Below, piece by piece: positions 24,141 to 33,475 of a stretch of DNA of 64,000 nt. Numbering within the stretch: position 1 is the first letter of the stretch; each line of letters starts with the position of its first letter. The notes beneath the pieces were generated by a model. The model made no database searches. It was not told the DNA's origin and was given only the letters and a program-made list of their open reading frames with translations. Both the position numbers and the translations under genes were made by a program. Source of the stretch: Marinobacter sediminum (GTDB taxonomy: Bacteria; Pseudomonadota; Gammaproteobacteria; Pseudomonadales; Oleiphilaceae); contig NZ_JAEMQH010000002.1 in NCBI RefSeq assembly GCF_016820575.1, positions 124,001 to 188,000 of the forward strand. The letters run 5' to 3'.

Positions 24141-25301
24141 TTAATTGCGTTGTTTGCCCGGTAGTGTGCCCATCATCTTGCAGATGATGCCCAGCATGAT
24201 TTCGTCGGCGCCGCCGCCAATGGATACCAGGCGAACGTCCCGGAAGGCTCGCGACAGCGGGTTGTCCCACATGTAGCCCATGCCGCCCCAGTACTGCAGG
24301 CAGCTGTCGGTAACCTCGCGGCCCAGTCGGCCGGCTTTCAGCTTGGCCATGGAGGCCAATTTGGTTACGTCCTTGCCTTCGATGTGCAGCTCGCAGGCCT
24401 GGTAGGTGAGGGCACGCAGGGCTTCGATTTCGGTCTGCAGCTCAGCCAGTCGGAAGTGAATGACCTGGTTGTCGAGTAGTGACTGGCCGAAGGTTTTGCG
24501 TTCCCGGCAGTATTCAATGGTTTTGTCGACGCAGTTTTCCAGGGACTTGATGACGTTGGCTGCACCCCACATGCGTTCTTCCTGGAACTGCAGCATCTGC
24601 ATCATGAAGCCGGTACCTTCGGCGCCGATGCGGTAGCGTTGGGGCACGCGCACGTCGTCGAAGAAGATCTGGGCGGTTTCCGAGGAACGCATGCCCAGCT
24701 TGTTCAGGTGCGGGCTAAAGGAAATGCCCGGGCTGTTCATCGGCACCACGATCAGGGATTTGTTCTTGTGGGGCTTGTCGTCGCTGGTGTTGGCCAGCAG
24801 GCAGATGAAGTCGGCTTTCGGGCTGTTGGTGATCCACATCTTCGAGCCGTTGATGATGTAGTCGTCGCCGTCTGCTCGGGCAACCGTTTTGGTGTTGGCA
24901 ACATCGGAGCCTGCGCCTACTTCGCTGACGCCGATACAGCCGACCATGTCGCCGGTGATGGCGGGGGCCAGGAAGGTGCGTTTGAGTTCATCGGAGCCGA
25001 ACCGGGCGATGGCCGGGGTGCACATGTCGGTTTGTACGCCGACAGCCAGGGGTACGCCGCCACAGTGGGCCATGCCCAGTTCTTCAGCGGCCACCAGGTT
25101 GTAGCTGTAGTCTAGGCCCATGCCGCCGTATTCTTCCGGCTTCTGGATGCCCAGAATGCCGAGCTTGCCCAGTTTCTTGAACACGTCGTGAATCGGGAAC
25201 TCGCCGGCTTCTTCCCACTCGTCGCAGTGCGGATTGATCTCTTTCTCGACGAAGTCCCGAACTGTTTTTCGCAGCGCTTCGTGCTCTTCGGTGAATTTCA
25301 T
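24141..25301 (-). CDS. atuD: Citronellyl-CoA dehydrogenase AtuD
   Basis: A 386-residue FAD acyl-CoA dehydrogenase. It carries the signature CIGVSEVGAGSDVAN near residue 125 and the family's C-terminal QYWGGMGYMWDNPLSRAFRD near 340. The catalytic base region (IGGGADEIMLGII) follows. In the pathway it oxidises citronellyl-CoA to geranyl-CoA, the substrate of AtuC/AtuF. The closest alternatives are LiuA-type isovaleryl-CoA dehydrogenases. The position between carboxylase beta subunit and hydratase matches Pseudomonas atuD. Confidence 0.9.
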   Translation of the reverse strand: MKFTEEHEALRKTVRDFVEKEINPHCDEWEEAGEFPIHDVFKKLGKLGILGIQKPEEYGGMGLDYSYNLVAAEELGMAHCGGVPLAVGVQTDMCTPAIARFGSDELKRTFLAPAITGDMVGCIGVSEVGAGSDVANTKTVARADGDDYIINGSKMWITNSPKADFICLLANTSDDKPHKNKSLIVVPMNSPGISFSPHLNKLGMRSSETAQIFFDDVRVPQRYRIGAEGTGFMMQMLQFQEERMWGAANVIKSLENCVDKTIEYCRERKTFGQSLLDNQVIHFRLAELQTEIEALRALTYQACELHIEGKDVTKLASMAKLKAGRLGREVTDSCLQYWGGMGYMWDNPLSRAFRDVRLVSIGGGADEIMLGIICKMMGTLPGKQRN

Positions 25302-25357
25302 TTTGTTGTTCTCCTTGTCTGAAATCGGTTCTTAATTGTTGTGTCTGTGCCGCCGGA

Positions 25358-26974
25358 TTACAGCCGGGCGACACCGAACGAATTAGGGCGTAATGGGCGG
25401 GCATCGGCTTCGCGGCAGACCGACAGCACCAGCGCCAGTACCCGGCGGGTATCCCGCGGGTCTATCAAGCCGTCGTCCCACAGCCGGGCGGTGCCGTATA
25501 GGGCGGTGGAGCCATCTTCGAGTTTCTTGGCGGTGGCCTGCTCAAGAAAATCGAGGGTCTTCGGGTCCGGTTCCATGCCGCCGCGCCGCTGCTTGTCTTC
25601 GGCCACGATGCGCATCACTTTGCCGGCCTGGGCCGGGCCCATAACTGCGGTGCGGCTGTTGGGCCAGGCGAAGATGAAACGCGGGTCCAGGCCGCGGCCG
25701 CACATGGCGTAGTTACCTGCACCATAGGAGCCGCCGATCACGATTGCGATCTTGGGTACCCGGCAGTTGGCGACCGCCTGGATCATCTTGGAGCCGTGTT
25801 TGATGATGCCGTTCTGCTCGGAATGGGTGCCCACCATGAAACCGGTGGTGTTGTGCAGGAACAGCAGCGGCGTGCCGGCCTGATCGCATAGCTGGATGAA
25901 CTGGGCCGCCTTCGCGCTGCCAGCCGGGGTGATCGGGCCGTTGTTGCCGATGATGCCCACCGCATGGCCTTCGATGCGGATGGTGCCGCACACGGTCTGG
26001 TCATCGAACTCATTCTTGAAATCCATGAATTTCGAGCCGTCGGCAATACGGGCCAGGATTTCACGAACATCGTAGGGTTTCTTGGAATCGGATGGGATCA
26101 CCCCCAGCAGTTCTTCCGCTGGAAACCTTGGGTCGTCCCAGGTCAGCTCGCGCTGGGGTGGTAGCTGTTCGTTCCAGGACAAGGCTTCGAGGATATTGCG
26201 GGCCTGGCGGATACCGTCGGCGTCGTCCTCGGCCAGGTATTCGGCGGTGCCGGCGACCTGGGCGTGCATCTCGGCGCCACCCAGCTCCTCGTCGGTAGCT
26301 ACCTCGCCGGTGGCGGCTTTCAGCAGTGGCGGGCCGGCGAGGAACATTTTGGCCTGGCCGCGCACCGCTACCACGTAGTCAGAAAGGCCCGGCTGATAGG
26401 CGCCGCCGGCGGTGGCGTTGCCGTGCACCACGGTTACCTGGGGAATGCCCGCGGCAGACATTCGGGCCTGATTGGCAAAGCTCCTTGCGCCTTGCACAAA
26501 GATGTCGGTGGCGTAGTTGAGGTTGGCGCCACCACTTTCGGACAGCGATACCACGGGCAGTTTATTCTCGGCGGCGATCTGCTGCAGGCGCAGGGTCTTG
26601 TCCAGGCCGGCCGGGGTGATGGTGCCGCCCTTGATCGCGCTGTTGCTGGCCACCACCAGGCAACGAATACCGCTGACGGTGCCAATGCCGGCGATGATGC
26701 CGCCGCCCGCCAGGCTGCCGTCCTTGTCGTCGTGCATCTGGTAGCCGGCCAGGGAGCAGAGTTCCAGAAAAGGCGTGCCGCGATCGAGCAGCCGGTTGAT
26801 CCGATCCCGCGGCAGCAGTTTGCCGCGCTTGGTGAACTTTTCCCGGGCCGCTTCGGCCAGGTCCAGCACCTTCTGCTCCACTTCCCGGAAGGTCTGGATG
26901 TGAGCTTCCATGGCTTCGGTGTTGGCCCGGAAGTCGTCCGACTGGGGATTGACTGTGGTCTCCAGCACTTGCAT
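25358..26974 (-). CDS. atuC: Geranyl-CoA carboxylase, carboxyltransferase beta subunit AtuC
   Basis: A 538-residue carboxyltransferase of the acyl-CoA carboxylase beta type. It has two crotonase-like halves. The first contains GGGIIAGIGTVSG and GGTITPAGLDKTLR; the second contains VGIIGNNGPITPAGSAKAAQFIQL near residue 345 and GGSYGAGNYAM near 420. It transfers the carboxyl group from biotin on AtuF to geranyl-CoA. LiuB (methylcrotonyl-CoA carboxylase) is very similar; neighbours decide the call. Confidence 0.9.
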   Translation of the reverse strand: MQVLETTVNPQSDDFRANTEAMEAHIQTFREVEQKVLDLAEAAREKFTKRGKLLPRDRINRLLDRGTPFLELCSLAGYQMHDDKDGSLAGGGIIAGIGTVSGIRCLVVASNSAIKGGTITPAGLDKTLRLQQIAAENKLPVVSLSESGGANLNYATDIFVQGARSFANQARMSAAGIPQVTVVHGNATAGGAYQPGLSDYVVAVRGQAKMFLAGPPLLKAATGEVATDEELGGAEMHAQVAGTAEYLAEDDADGIRQARNILEALSWNEQLPPQRELTWDDPRFPAEELLGVIPSDSKKPYDVREILARIADGSKFMDFKNEFDDQTVCGTIRIEGHAVGIIGNNGPITPAGSAKAAQFIQLCDQAGTPLLFLHNTTGFMVGTHSEQNGIIKHGSKMIQAVANCRVPKIAIVIGGSYGAGNYAMCGRGLDPRFIFAWPNSRTAVMGPAQAGKVMRIVAEDKQRRGGMEPDPKTLDFLEQATAKKLEDGSTALYGTARLWDDGLIDPRDTRRVLALVLSVCREADARPLRPNSFGVARL

Positions 26975-26984
26975 GGCGTTCTCC

Positions 26985-27851
26985 TCAGTCGTCGCTCAGC
27001 ACTTTCGGGGTGGTGGCGCGGTGGAAGCCATTGAACGGTTCGTTGTTCTTGGCCTTGGGGAAGGGCCACATACGCCCGCCCTGGGAGGCGCCGCCGTCGA
27101 TGCGCAGGCAGTCGCCACTGATAAAGGCAGCCCCGGGGCTGAGCAGGAAGCAGATGGCGGCGCTGACTTCCGATTCGGTGCCCATGCGCTTGATGGGCAC
27201 GTTGTCGCCCAGGCTGCGGATCCATTCCTTCATCTGTTCGGGGTAGTTGTCCATGCCGCTGGAGGCAATCCAGCCCGGTGCCACTGCGTTGACGCGCACA
27301 CCGGAGGTGCCCCATTCCACCGCTGCGGTCTGGGTGAAGTTGACCATGCCGGCCCGTGCCGCGCCCGAGTGGCCCATGCCGGGCATGCCGCCCCACATGT
27401 CAGCGACGATGTTGACGATGGCGCCACCGGTCTTGGCCAGGGCCTGGGTGTAGGCTTCCCGCGCCATCAGGAAGCCGCCGGTCAGGTTGGTCCGAACCAC
27501 GGCCTCCCAGCCTTTTTGGTTGATGCCGGTCAGCGGTGACGGGAATTGGCCGCCGGCGTTGTTGACCACACCGTTCAGCCCGCCGTGCTCTTCAAGGATG
27601 GCGGCCACGGTGGCTTTTACCGAGTCCTCCTCGCGGATGTCGCAGACGTGGGCGGAGGCAATGCCGCCGTCTTCCTCGATTTCGGCCTTTACGGTTTCAA
27701 CCTTCTCAGCTTTGCGACCCACCAAAGCGATCCGGGCGCCGAGGGCGGCCAGTTCGTGGGCGGTGCAGCGGCCAATGCCGGAGCCGCCGCCCGTCACGAT
27801 GAAGGTCTGGCCCTTGAACAGCTCGGGATGAAAGACGGATTGATAGCTCAT
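26985..27851 (-). CDS. atuB: Short-chain dehydrogenase/reductase AtuB
   Basis: A 288-residue SDR with cofactor motif [13 protein letters not shown] near residue 20 and [10 protein letters not shown] near 98. The usual Tyr-x3-Lys site is not obvious: the region reads [15 protein letters not shown], as in peroxisomal 2,4-dienoyl-CoA reductase-like SDRs, where other residues catalyse. Its start overlaps the atuA stop (ATGA). It is proposed to oxidise citronellol or citronellal, or to act on a CoA intermediate; the missing Tyr-x3-Lys favours a CoA-ester substrate, which is my inference. Confidence 0.85.
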   Translation of the reverse strand: MSYQSVFHPELFKGQTFIVTGGGSGIGRCTAHELAALGARIALVGRKAEKVETVKAEIEEDGGIASAHVCDIREEDSVKATVAAILEEHGGLNGVVNNAGGQFPSPLTGINQKGWEAVVRTNLTGGFLMAREAYTQALAKTGGAIVNIVADMWGGMPGMGHSGAARAGMVNFTQTAAVEWGTSGVRVNAVAPGWIASSGMDNYPEQMKEWIRSLGDNVPIKRMGTESEVSAAICFLLSPGAAFISGDCLRIDGGASQGGRMWPFPKAKNNEPFNGFHRATTPKVLSDD

Positions 27852-29668
27852 GTACGGTGTCCTTTTTCCATGACAGCCCGGCTAACCGGAACCGGAAATT
27901 CAAGAAGTTGCTGGGCGAAGGCCTTGCCCTGGGGGTCGATGCGTAGGCTGGCGACGCCGCCTCCACCCAGGCTGTGCTCCAGCAGGAAGTTAAAGGCGTT
28001 CAGCCCCGGCATGGCCCAGCGGGTGACTCTGCCGGTGTCGGGGTTGAGGGTGTGTTGCATCCACTCGGCAACGGCGGTTTCGGTCAGCGCCGCGTCGATG
28101 AAGGGCAGGAAATCCGGATGGCGGGCAACAACGCCGATGTTGCTGTGGTCGCCTTTGTCGCCACTGCGGGCCCAGGCCAGCTCGATCAGGGGAACGGTGG
28201 TGTCGGTTGCCGGAGCGGTCTGGCTTGCTGTTGCTTCGGACAGTTGGCTCGGGTCAAAGCCACCGCCGGTGGCGACCGATACCGGCTGGCGGTTACCGTC
28301 GAGATCCACGGATACAGAGGTCCCGGTCTTGGGCACGAGGCAGGAAAACAGCCGGATTTTAGGCCACACGGCCGGGCGCCCCCCAACAATGCCGGTCAGG
28401 CCGGGCGCCATGCCAGTGGCGGCCTGGGCAATTTCCCGGGAGAACAGCACCAGTGCTTCTTTTTTTGGATGCGCGGTGCCGATCTTCACCACCACTTCCC
28501 GGCTCTCACCGCCGCGACCATGAGCGCCGTAGGTAGCTTCAGTGCCCAGCAATTCCACGCTGGTTTCCGTGTAGTCCGGCAGGTCCCGCTCCTGGAACAG
28601 GCGTGAGGTTTTCGCCAGGATGGCGTCAGCCACCTTTTGGGCCTTGGCCGGGGCGTTGATGCCCGCTATCAGGAAGGTAACCGTGCACTTGAAGCCGTCC
28701 GGCCAGGTGCCGGACACTTTGTAGCTGTCGGTAGGGGGTAAGCCGATAGCACCGCATACAGTGACCTGGTCTGGCCCGGTTTCTTCCAGGGTCACTCGGG
28801 TGAAATCGCAGGTTACGTCGGGCAGCAGGTAGGCCCGTGGGTCCCCAATCTCGTACACCAGCTGTTCCGCCACTGTACCCAGGCTGACCTGGCCACCGGT
28901 GTCTTCGGGCTTGGTGATCACGAACTCGCCGTCGGCATTGACCTCGGCAATCGGAAAGCCCATGTCCGCGTAACCATCGGCTACTTGCTCCCAGTCGGTA
29001 AAGTTGCCACCTGTCACCTGCGCGCCGCATTCCAGCAGGTGGCCGGCAAGGCTGCCCTGGGCCAGTTTGTCGTAGTCGGACCAGTTCCAGCCGAATTCGT
29101 GCACCAGGGGCGCCAGTACCAAGGCGCTGTCGGCAACGCGACCGGTGATCACAATGTCCGCGCCTTGTTCCAGCGCCGCCACCAGGCCTGGCGCGCCCAG
29201 ATAGGCATTCAGGCTCACCATCATGGGCGGCATCGGTTGGCCGGTGGTCATTTCGGTAATGCCCGCCTCTGCCAGGGTTTTCTTTTCAGGCAGCAGATCA
29301 TCGCCCAGGACCAGGGCGATCTTCATCTCGATGCCAGCCTGCTTGCACAGTGCCTGCAAAGCATCTCGGCAGGCCACCGGATTAAAGCCGCCGGCATTAG
29401 CCAGCACGCGGATGCCTTTTTCGCGAATCTCACCCAGCAGCGGACCCATGACCGTCTGCACAAAATCCCGGGCATAGCCCTGGGACGGGTCTTTCATCTT
29501 TTGTCCAGCCATGATCGACATGGTGATTTCAGCCAGGTAATCCGCCACCAGATAATCAATCCGGCCGCTTTGAACCAGTTGTGCGGCGGCGGTTTCGGTA
29601 TCCCCCCAGAACGCAGCCGAGCAGCCGATGCGGATGGTTTTTCCGGTGTCTTTGGCGGAGTCTGTCAT
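27848..29668 (-). CDS. atuA: Acyclic terpene utilisation protein AtuA
   Basis: A 606-residue protein of the AtuA family (conserved, biochemical function unknown). Typical segments are [20 protein letters not shown] near the N-terminus, [16 protein letters not shown] near residue 90, and [27 protein letters not shown] sequence near 185. A second small C-terminal domain begins near residue 500 ([19 protein letters not shown]). It is the first gene of the operon and is required for growth on acyclic terpenes in Pseudomonas. It reads away from the shared atuR control region. Confidence 0.92.
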   Translation of the reverse strand: MTDSAKDTGKTIRIGCSAAFWGDTETAAAQLVQSGRIDYLVADYLAEITMSIMAGQKMKDPSQGYARDFVQTVMGPLLGEIREKGIRVLANAGGFNPVACRDALQALCKQAGIEMKIALVLGDDLLPEKKTLAEAGITEMTTGQPMPPMMVSLNAYLGAPGLVAALEQGADIVITGRVADSALVLAPLVHEFGWNWSDYDKLAQGSLAGHLLECGAQVTGGNFTDWEQVADGYADMGFPIAEVNADGEFVITKPEDTGGQVSLGTVAEQLVYEIGDPRAYLLPDVTCDFTRVTLEETGPDQVTVCGAIGLPPTDSYKVSGTWPDGFKCTVTFLIAGINAPAKAQKVADAILAKTSRLFQERDLPDYTETSVELLGTEATYGAHGRGGESREVVVKIGTAHPKKEALVLFSREIAQAATGMAPGLTGIVGGRPAVWPKIRLFSCLVPKTGTSVSVDLDGNRQPVSVATGGGFDPSQLSEATASQTAPATDTTVPLIELAWARSGDKGDHSNIGVVARHPDFLPFIDAALTETAVAEWMQHTLNPDTGRVTRWAMPGLNAFNFLLEHSLGGGGVASLRIDPQGKAFAQQLLEFPVPVSRAVMEKGHRT

Positions 29669-29755
29669 GCGTCAAAACCCTTTGAGGTCGGAGGCGATCT
29701 GGCCGGGTAGGGCAGCCTGCGTCTTTCGATAGTGTCCCTGGATGGTTTTGACAAT

Positions 29756-29773
29756 ACCAAGCAAGCGCTTGGT
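29756..29773. promoter_or_regulatory. Probable AtuR operator
   Basis: ACCAAGC and GCTTGGT form perfect 7-base arms around AAGC, between the divergent atuA and atuR genes. A TTGACA hexamer (29748-29753) lies next to it, so bound repressor would block transcription. TetR regulators of acyl-CoA pathways commonly bind CAAGC-GCTTG palindromes, and Pseudomonas AtuR binds inverted repeats in this same intergenic region. Confidence 0.65.
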
Positions 29774-29833
29774 TTGTAAACAGGGAAATGTCGGGTAGAA
29801 TCATTGGCCTGTTTCGACTGCCGGAAAGCCATT

Positions 29834-30457
29834 GTGAACCAAAGCAAAATCCTGAAGGACCTGATTTCTGACAACCTTGTCTCCGACCCCAATGGCGCCC
29901 GCGGTCGCCTGTTAAAAGAGGCGGCACGCCTGTTCCGGGACAAGGGCTATGAGCGCACCACGGTCAGGGATCTGGCCGCCGCGGTTGGCATCCAGTCCGG
30001 CAGTCTGTTCCACCATTTCCGCACCAAAGAGGAAATTCTCAAAGCGGTGATGGTGGAGACTATTCGGCTGAATACCGCCCTGATGCAGGCAGCGGTGGAT
30101 GCGGCGCCGACCAGTCAGGAAAAGCTGCGGGCGTTGGTGCGCGCCGAGCTGGAATCGGTCAACGGTCAGACCGGAGAGGCCATGGCGGTGCTGGTGTTTG
30201 AGTGGCGCAGCCTGGCTGAAGAGTCCCAGGCGGATGTGCTGGAGTTGCGGGACATCTACGAGAAGCTCTGGCTGGATACCCTTGAGTCATTGCGGCAGGA
30301 AGGACGCCTGCTAGCGGATCCATTCGTGGTTCGCCGCATGCTCACCGGAGCCCTGAGCTGGACGGTCACCTGGTATCGGCCAGAACGTGGCGGATTAACC
30401 CTGGACGGGCTCACCGATCAGACCATGGCCATGATGGGCTTTGCCCCGGGGGCGTAA
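29834..30457 (+). CDS. atuR: TetR-family repressor AtuR
   Basis: A 207-residue TetR regulator. The helix-turn-helix lies at about residues 20-65 (AARLFRDKGYERTTVRDLA, then GIQSGSLFHHF), followed by a helical ligand-binding domain. I use the GTG start after GGAAAG; a TTG ten codons earlier is possible. It is divergent from atuA and separated by a palindromic operator, as in Pseudomonas, where AtuR represses the atu operon and is released by a pathway intermediate, probably an acyl-CoA. It probably represses its own gene too. Confidence 0.88.
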   Translation: MNQSKILKDLISDNLVSDPNGARGRLLKEAARLFRDKGYERTTVRDLAAAVGIQSGSLFHHFRTKEEILKAVMVETIRLNTALMQAAVDAAPTSQEKLRALVRAELESVNGQTGEAMAVLVFEWRSLAEESQADVLELRDIYEKLWLDTLESLRQEGRLLADPFVVRRMLTGALSWTVTWYRPERGGLTLDGLTDQTMAMMGFAPGA

Positions 30458-30488
30458 TCGCGGCCCGTTCCTTCGCAAAAGCGCGGCC

Positions 30489-30518
30489 AAAAAAAGGACC
30501 CACGAGTGGGTCCTTTTT
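30489..30518. terminator. Bidirectional rho-independent terminator
   Basis: AAAAAGGACCCA pairs with TGGGTCCTTTTT around CGAG. It lies between the convergent atuR and acylase genes. Confidence 0.92.
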
Positions 30519-30548
30519 CGTTTTAGGGGCCGAGTTATTATCGGCTGA

Positions 30549-33257
30549 CTAGTCCTTGGCGAGCTCCTCAAATTGGTATTGCACCGGAAGTTCGTTCAGG
30601 GCGATCTCCTCTTCCGTGAAGGGGAAACGGATCCACTGTTTCCTGGAGTAAGCCTCGGTCATGTCCCGGTAATAGGGCGAGGCCGGATCGGTAGACTGAG
30701 AGTAGGTAACGAAGCCTTCCGCTTTCGGAGTGCCATCATCGTTCCAGGTTACGGTTTGAATGTAGCTGTTGCCGTAGTTGACATCATATTTGCCGTCACT
30801 CAGGTCGTTCGGCCGGCTGATGGCGATGGTGAACGCGCCCTCGAAGCCCTCGCCGCCAAAGACGGGGATGTTCTCACCTTCGTGAATGCCAGATATTTGG
30901 ATTTCCCGAATGGAGGCATCGAAGGGAATGCCCGCGTTTTCAATGGCCTTTACGGCGTCTGCAAAGGCCATTTCAATGCGCGGATTCGCCACGTTAAGAA
31001 CCCGGGGCGTGTTAACCGGGCCGTCGAGTTGACCTGTCGCATCGAAGGGAACCAGCCACTTGTCAGGGGATGAGTCGGAAATGCTGGCAACAGTGCGCCA
31101 GAATTCGCGCCAAGTATGTCCTCCCCCGGAATTCAGGTTATGGGTTCCGTCCCAAGCCCTCAGGGCCTCACAGGCTTGGGTGATGTTGACTTGTTCGCCA
31201 TTACTGGCCAGCAGTGTTTCAGAGTCGCAATAGGCGTTGAGGACATCTTCTCGGGCCAGCTCCTCGGACAACAGGCTGCTGTCGAGAACCACAGACTGCA
31301 AACCTGCCAAATCGAAGAGCTCGTTGCTCTCCAATTGATTCTTAACTTGCAAAATGCATTTTCGGGTACGCAGGGTCCGAGGCGTATTTTCATCCCCAAT
31401 AATCCCGGCAAAGCCAGTGAGCGGTTCTTTGGGGTTGGTGAGCCAGTAGCTGTCGTTGCAGTTGTGTACCCAGTCGTTACGCTCCAGTTTGGGTAGGTTT
31501 TTGGGCCCGAAAATTCCGTCAGCCCTAGCTGGTGCGTCGTCATCGTTACCCCAGGCGCATTCGGGGTTGGAGCCATTCAGGATGGGAAGCCCGGGTGCGA
31601 GTTGAGCGAACACCGGAGTCAGCGAGGATGCGCAGGCAGGTGATTGAGCTTGGACATCCGTAACGTTCGGCACGACGGTCACGTCGCCGTAGTAAGCCGG
31701 CTTGCCGGGGCCTGTCGCCACGGTGTTGACCCAGGGAACGCCGAGCACAGAGGAATGAAGTTCTACGAATTCTTCAAAGCTTTTTGCCTGATTCCATCGG
31801 AAGAACTGGTTTAGCAAGCGGTCATTTTCAGCATTTGCATCCCGGAGTGTGTAAGCCTTAGCAGAAGACCAGTTCAGCACCGGCACACCGGCGGCCTCAA
31901 AGGTGAGCATCGGGCCATAATGGGATGAATACAGCGTGCGGGTGTGAGTGCTAACGCTGCCATCGTCTTCCAATACATCGATGTTGATGTCACGCGCTTC
32001 CATGTCCACGAACTGGTTGTCGTACCAGTACTGGGTCGGATCGGAGGGATTCAAGGTGAGCTCGTAGAAGGTAAAGCGGTAGGCTGTGGAAACCGTGTGG
32101 CTCCAGGCAAAATGCTCGTTGAAGCCGATCAGCACCGCCGGCAGGCCGTACAGTGAGGCACCCATGATTTCGGTACTGTCGCCGACCTTCAGGTGCGCCA
32201 GGTACAGGCGTTCGGTCTTTTCCCACGGGAAGTGGGGGTTACCGAACAACATGGACTCGCCGTTGGCACTGGCCTCGGCGGAAAGGCCGTACATGTTGCT
32301 GCCGATGGGGAGTTCCCGGTCGAAGGGAAAGCCCAGCTCGATCTCGTCCTTCTGCAGCGCAGAGAGCAATGTTTCAGTTCGGTCGCGTTCAGTCGATGCC
32401 AGGGGCTGGGTGTCGTCGGGCGCATCTAGCTCGGTGTTTCCCGGTTGGTCCGGTAGGTTGCTAAGGGGGGCTAGGTTATTTTCGATTGCTCTGGCTACCC
32501 GTTTGGGGAGGCGTTCAAGATGTTCGGCAGTAAGGTCGCCTTCCCCCGGCTGAGGGCTGTCCGTGCCATCCTGCTTAGGCGGGCTCGCGGTCGCAATGCC
32601 ATCGACAAACACCGAGGAGCTGGCCAGCACCGCCAACCGGAAATACCGGCGGTACATGTCGCTTTCCTCCAGCTCGAACAGCCACTCCTCGTCTCGGCAC
32701 GCTTCATGGCGTCCGGAGTGCTGGCCGCTCTTGATCTCGCTCAGGTAGCGGTTAAAGCCCGCCACGTAGCCGGCAGAGGCCTCGATAACTTCCGGATCAC
32801 TGTTGGCCTTCAAAGGAGCGATGGCCTTGTCGGTAGCCGTGGCCTTCCAGAAGAAATCGGCGTTCAAGTTGGTGGTCTGGGCACCGTTGGACGGGATCCG
32901 ATAGGTGCCGTCGGCGCCCAGATAGCGGGAGCGCAAACCCCGAATGGTCAGGGTGTCTTCAGCCAACAGGCACAGGTTATCCTCAGCCTGCACATACCCG
33001 TAGGCGTAACCCATGCTTTCAAAATCGTCCGCTTCGATGTGCGGAATTCCGAATTCGGTGCGCCGAAGCGTGGCGCTGTAAACTGTTTCAGCGACCTCGT
33101 CATCAACATCCGGAATCTCAGGTGGTGATTTCGGAGGGGTTTTCTCTGTGGTTTCGGTATTGCCAGGAGCAGGTGACGACGAGTCGCCGCCAGAAAGGCA
33201 GCCTGCCAAGAGCAATGGCGCCAGGGTCAGAGGGAGTATGTGTTTGTGTGGAATCAT
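30549..33257 (-). CDS. Ntn-hydrolase lipoprotein, penicillin/AHL acylase family (S45)
   Basis: A 902-residue amidohydrolase. It has a lipoprotein signal with lipobox LLAGC (Cys20) and a Ser/Pro-rich linker. The acylase alpha-chain signature is TEFGIPHIEADDFESMGYAYG near residue 67. The autoproteolytic site is Gly319-Ser320 (IGSNMYG), where Ser320 becomes the N-terminal nucleophile of the beta chain. A GNPHFPW motif follows near 343. Relatives cleave N-acyl-homoserine lactones, lipopeptides such as aculeacin, or beta-lactam side chains; the substrate here is unknown. The start is the ATG after AGAAGGACGG. A longer open frame upstream lacks a signal peptide. It is divergent from the TRAP-like operon. 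Confidence 0.87.
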   Translation of the reverse strand: MIPHKHILPLTLAPLLLAGCLSGGDSSSPAPGNTETTEKTPPKSPPEIPDVDDEVAETVYSATLRRTEFGIPHIEADDFESMGYAYGYVQAEDNLCLLAEDTLTIRGLRSRYLGADGTYRIPSNGAQTTNLNADFFWKATATDKAIAPLKANSDPEVIEASAGYVAGFNRYLSEIKSGQHSGRHEACRDEEWLFELEESDMYRRYFRLAVLASSSVFVDGIATASPPKQDGTDSPQPGEGDLTAEHLERLPKRVARAIENNLAPLSNLPDQPGNTELDAPDDTQPLASTERDRTETLLSALQKDEIELGFPFDRELPIGSNMYGLSAEASANGESMLFGNPHFPWEKTERLYLAHLKVGDSTEIMGASLYGLPAVLIGFNEHFAWSHTVSTAYRFTFYELTLNPSDPTQYWYDNQFVDMEARDINIDVLEDDGSVSTHTRTLYSSHYGPMLTFEAAGVPVLNWSSAKAYTLRDANAENDRLLNQFFRWNQAKSFEEFVELHSSVLGVPWVNTVATGPGKPAYYGDVTVVPNVTDVQAQSPACASSLTPVFAQLAPGLPILNGSNPECAWGNDDDAPARADGIFGPKNLPKLERNDWVHNCNDSYWLTNPKEPLTGFAGIIGDENTPRTLRTRKCILQVKNQLESNELFDLAGLQSVVLDSSLLSEELAREDVLNAYCDSETLLASNGEQVNITQACEALRAWDGTHNLNSGGGHTWREFWRTVASISDSSPDKWLVPFDATGQLDGPVNTPRVLNVANPRIEMAFADAVKAIENAGIPFDASIREIQISGIHEGENIPVFGGEGFEGAFTIAISRPNDLSDGKYDVNYGNSYIQTVTWNDDGTPKAEGFVTYSQSTDPASPYYRDMTEAYSRKQWIRFPFTEEEIALNELPVQYQFEELAKD

Positions 33258-33475
33258 GGTCCGTCCTTCTATTTCTTTTGGTTTTTGTAACAATCGGTAA
33301 CGGAGGGGGCGTTGAAATGGTTCCACGCCTGATGTCTGTTTGCCCTTTTTGCATGGTGCAGAATAGGCCATTGGCCTGATCGGCATTTGGTATCGGCATT
33401 CAAGCCATTTTTGTAGGACAAGATTCGCAGCATGCTTGTCGCCGTTCATAACAAAAACGCACAACAGGACGGACT
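33258..33475. promoter_or_regulatory. Divergent promoter region, acylase / TRAP-like operon
   Basis: This gap of 218 bases should hold the promoters of both divergent units. I see no convincing operator palindrome or sigma-54 site. It holds no gene that I can support. Confidence 0.4.

Noticed and set aside
26434..27396. Open frame overlapping atuB and atuC on the same strand in another frame
   Set aside because: Its Arg/Pro/Gln-rich composition is typical of an off-frame reading of GC-rich coding DNA, and both atu genes have clear motifs.
30549..33257. Beta-lactam resistance gene
   Set aside because: Penicillin acylase is only the family name; the lipoprotein signal and wide family substrate range give no reason to predict resistance.
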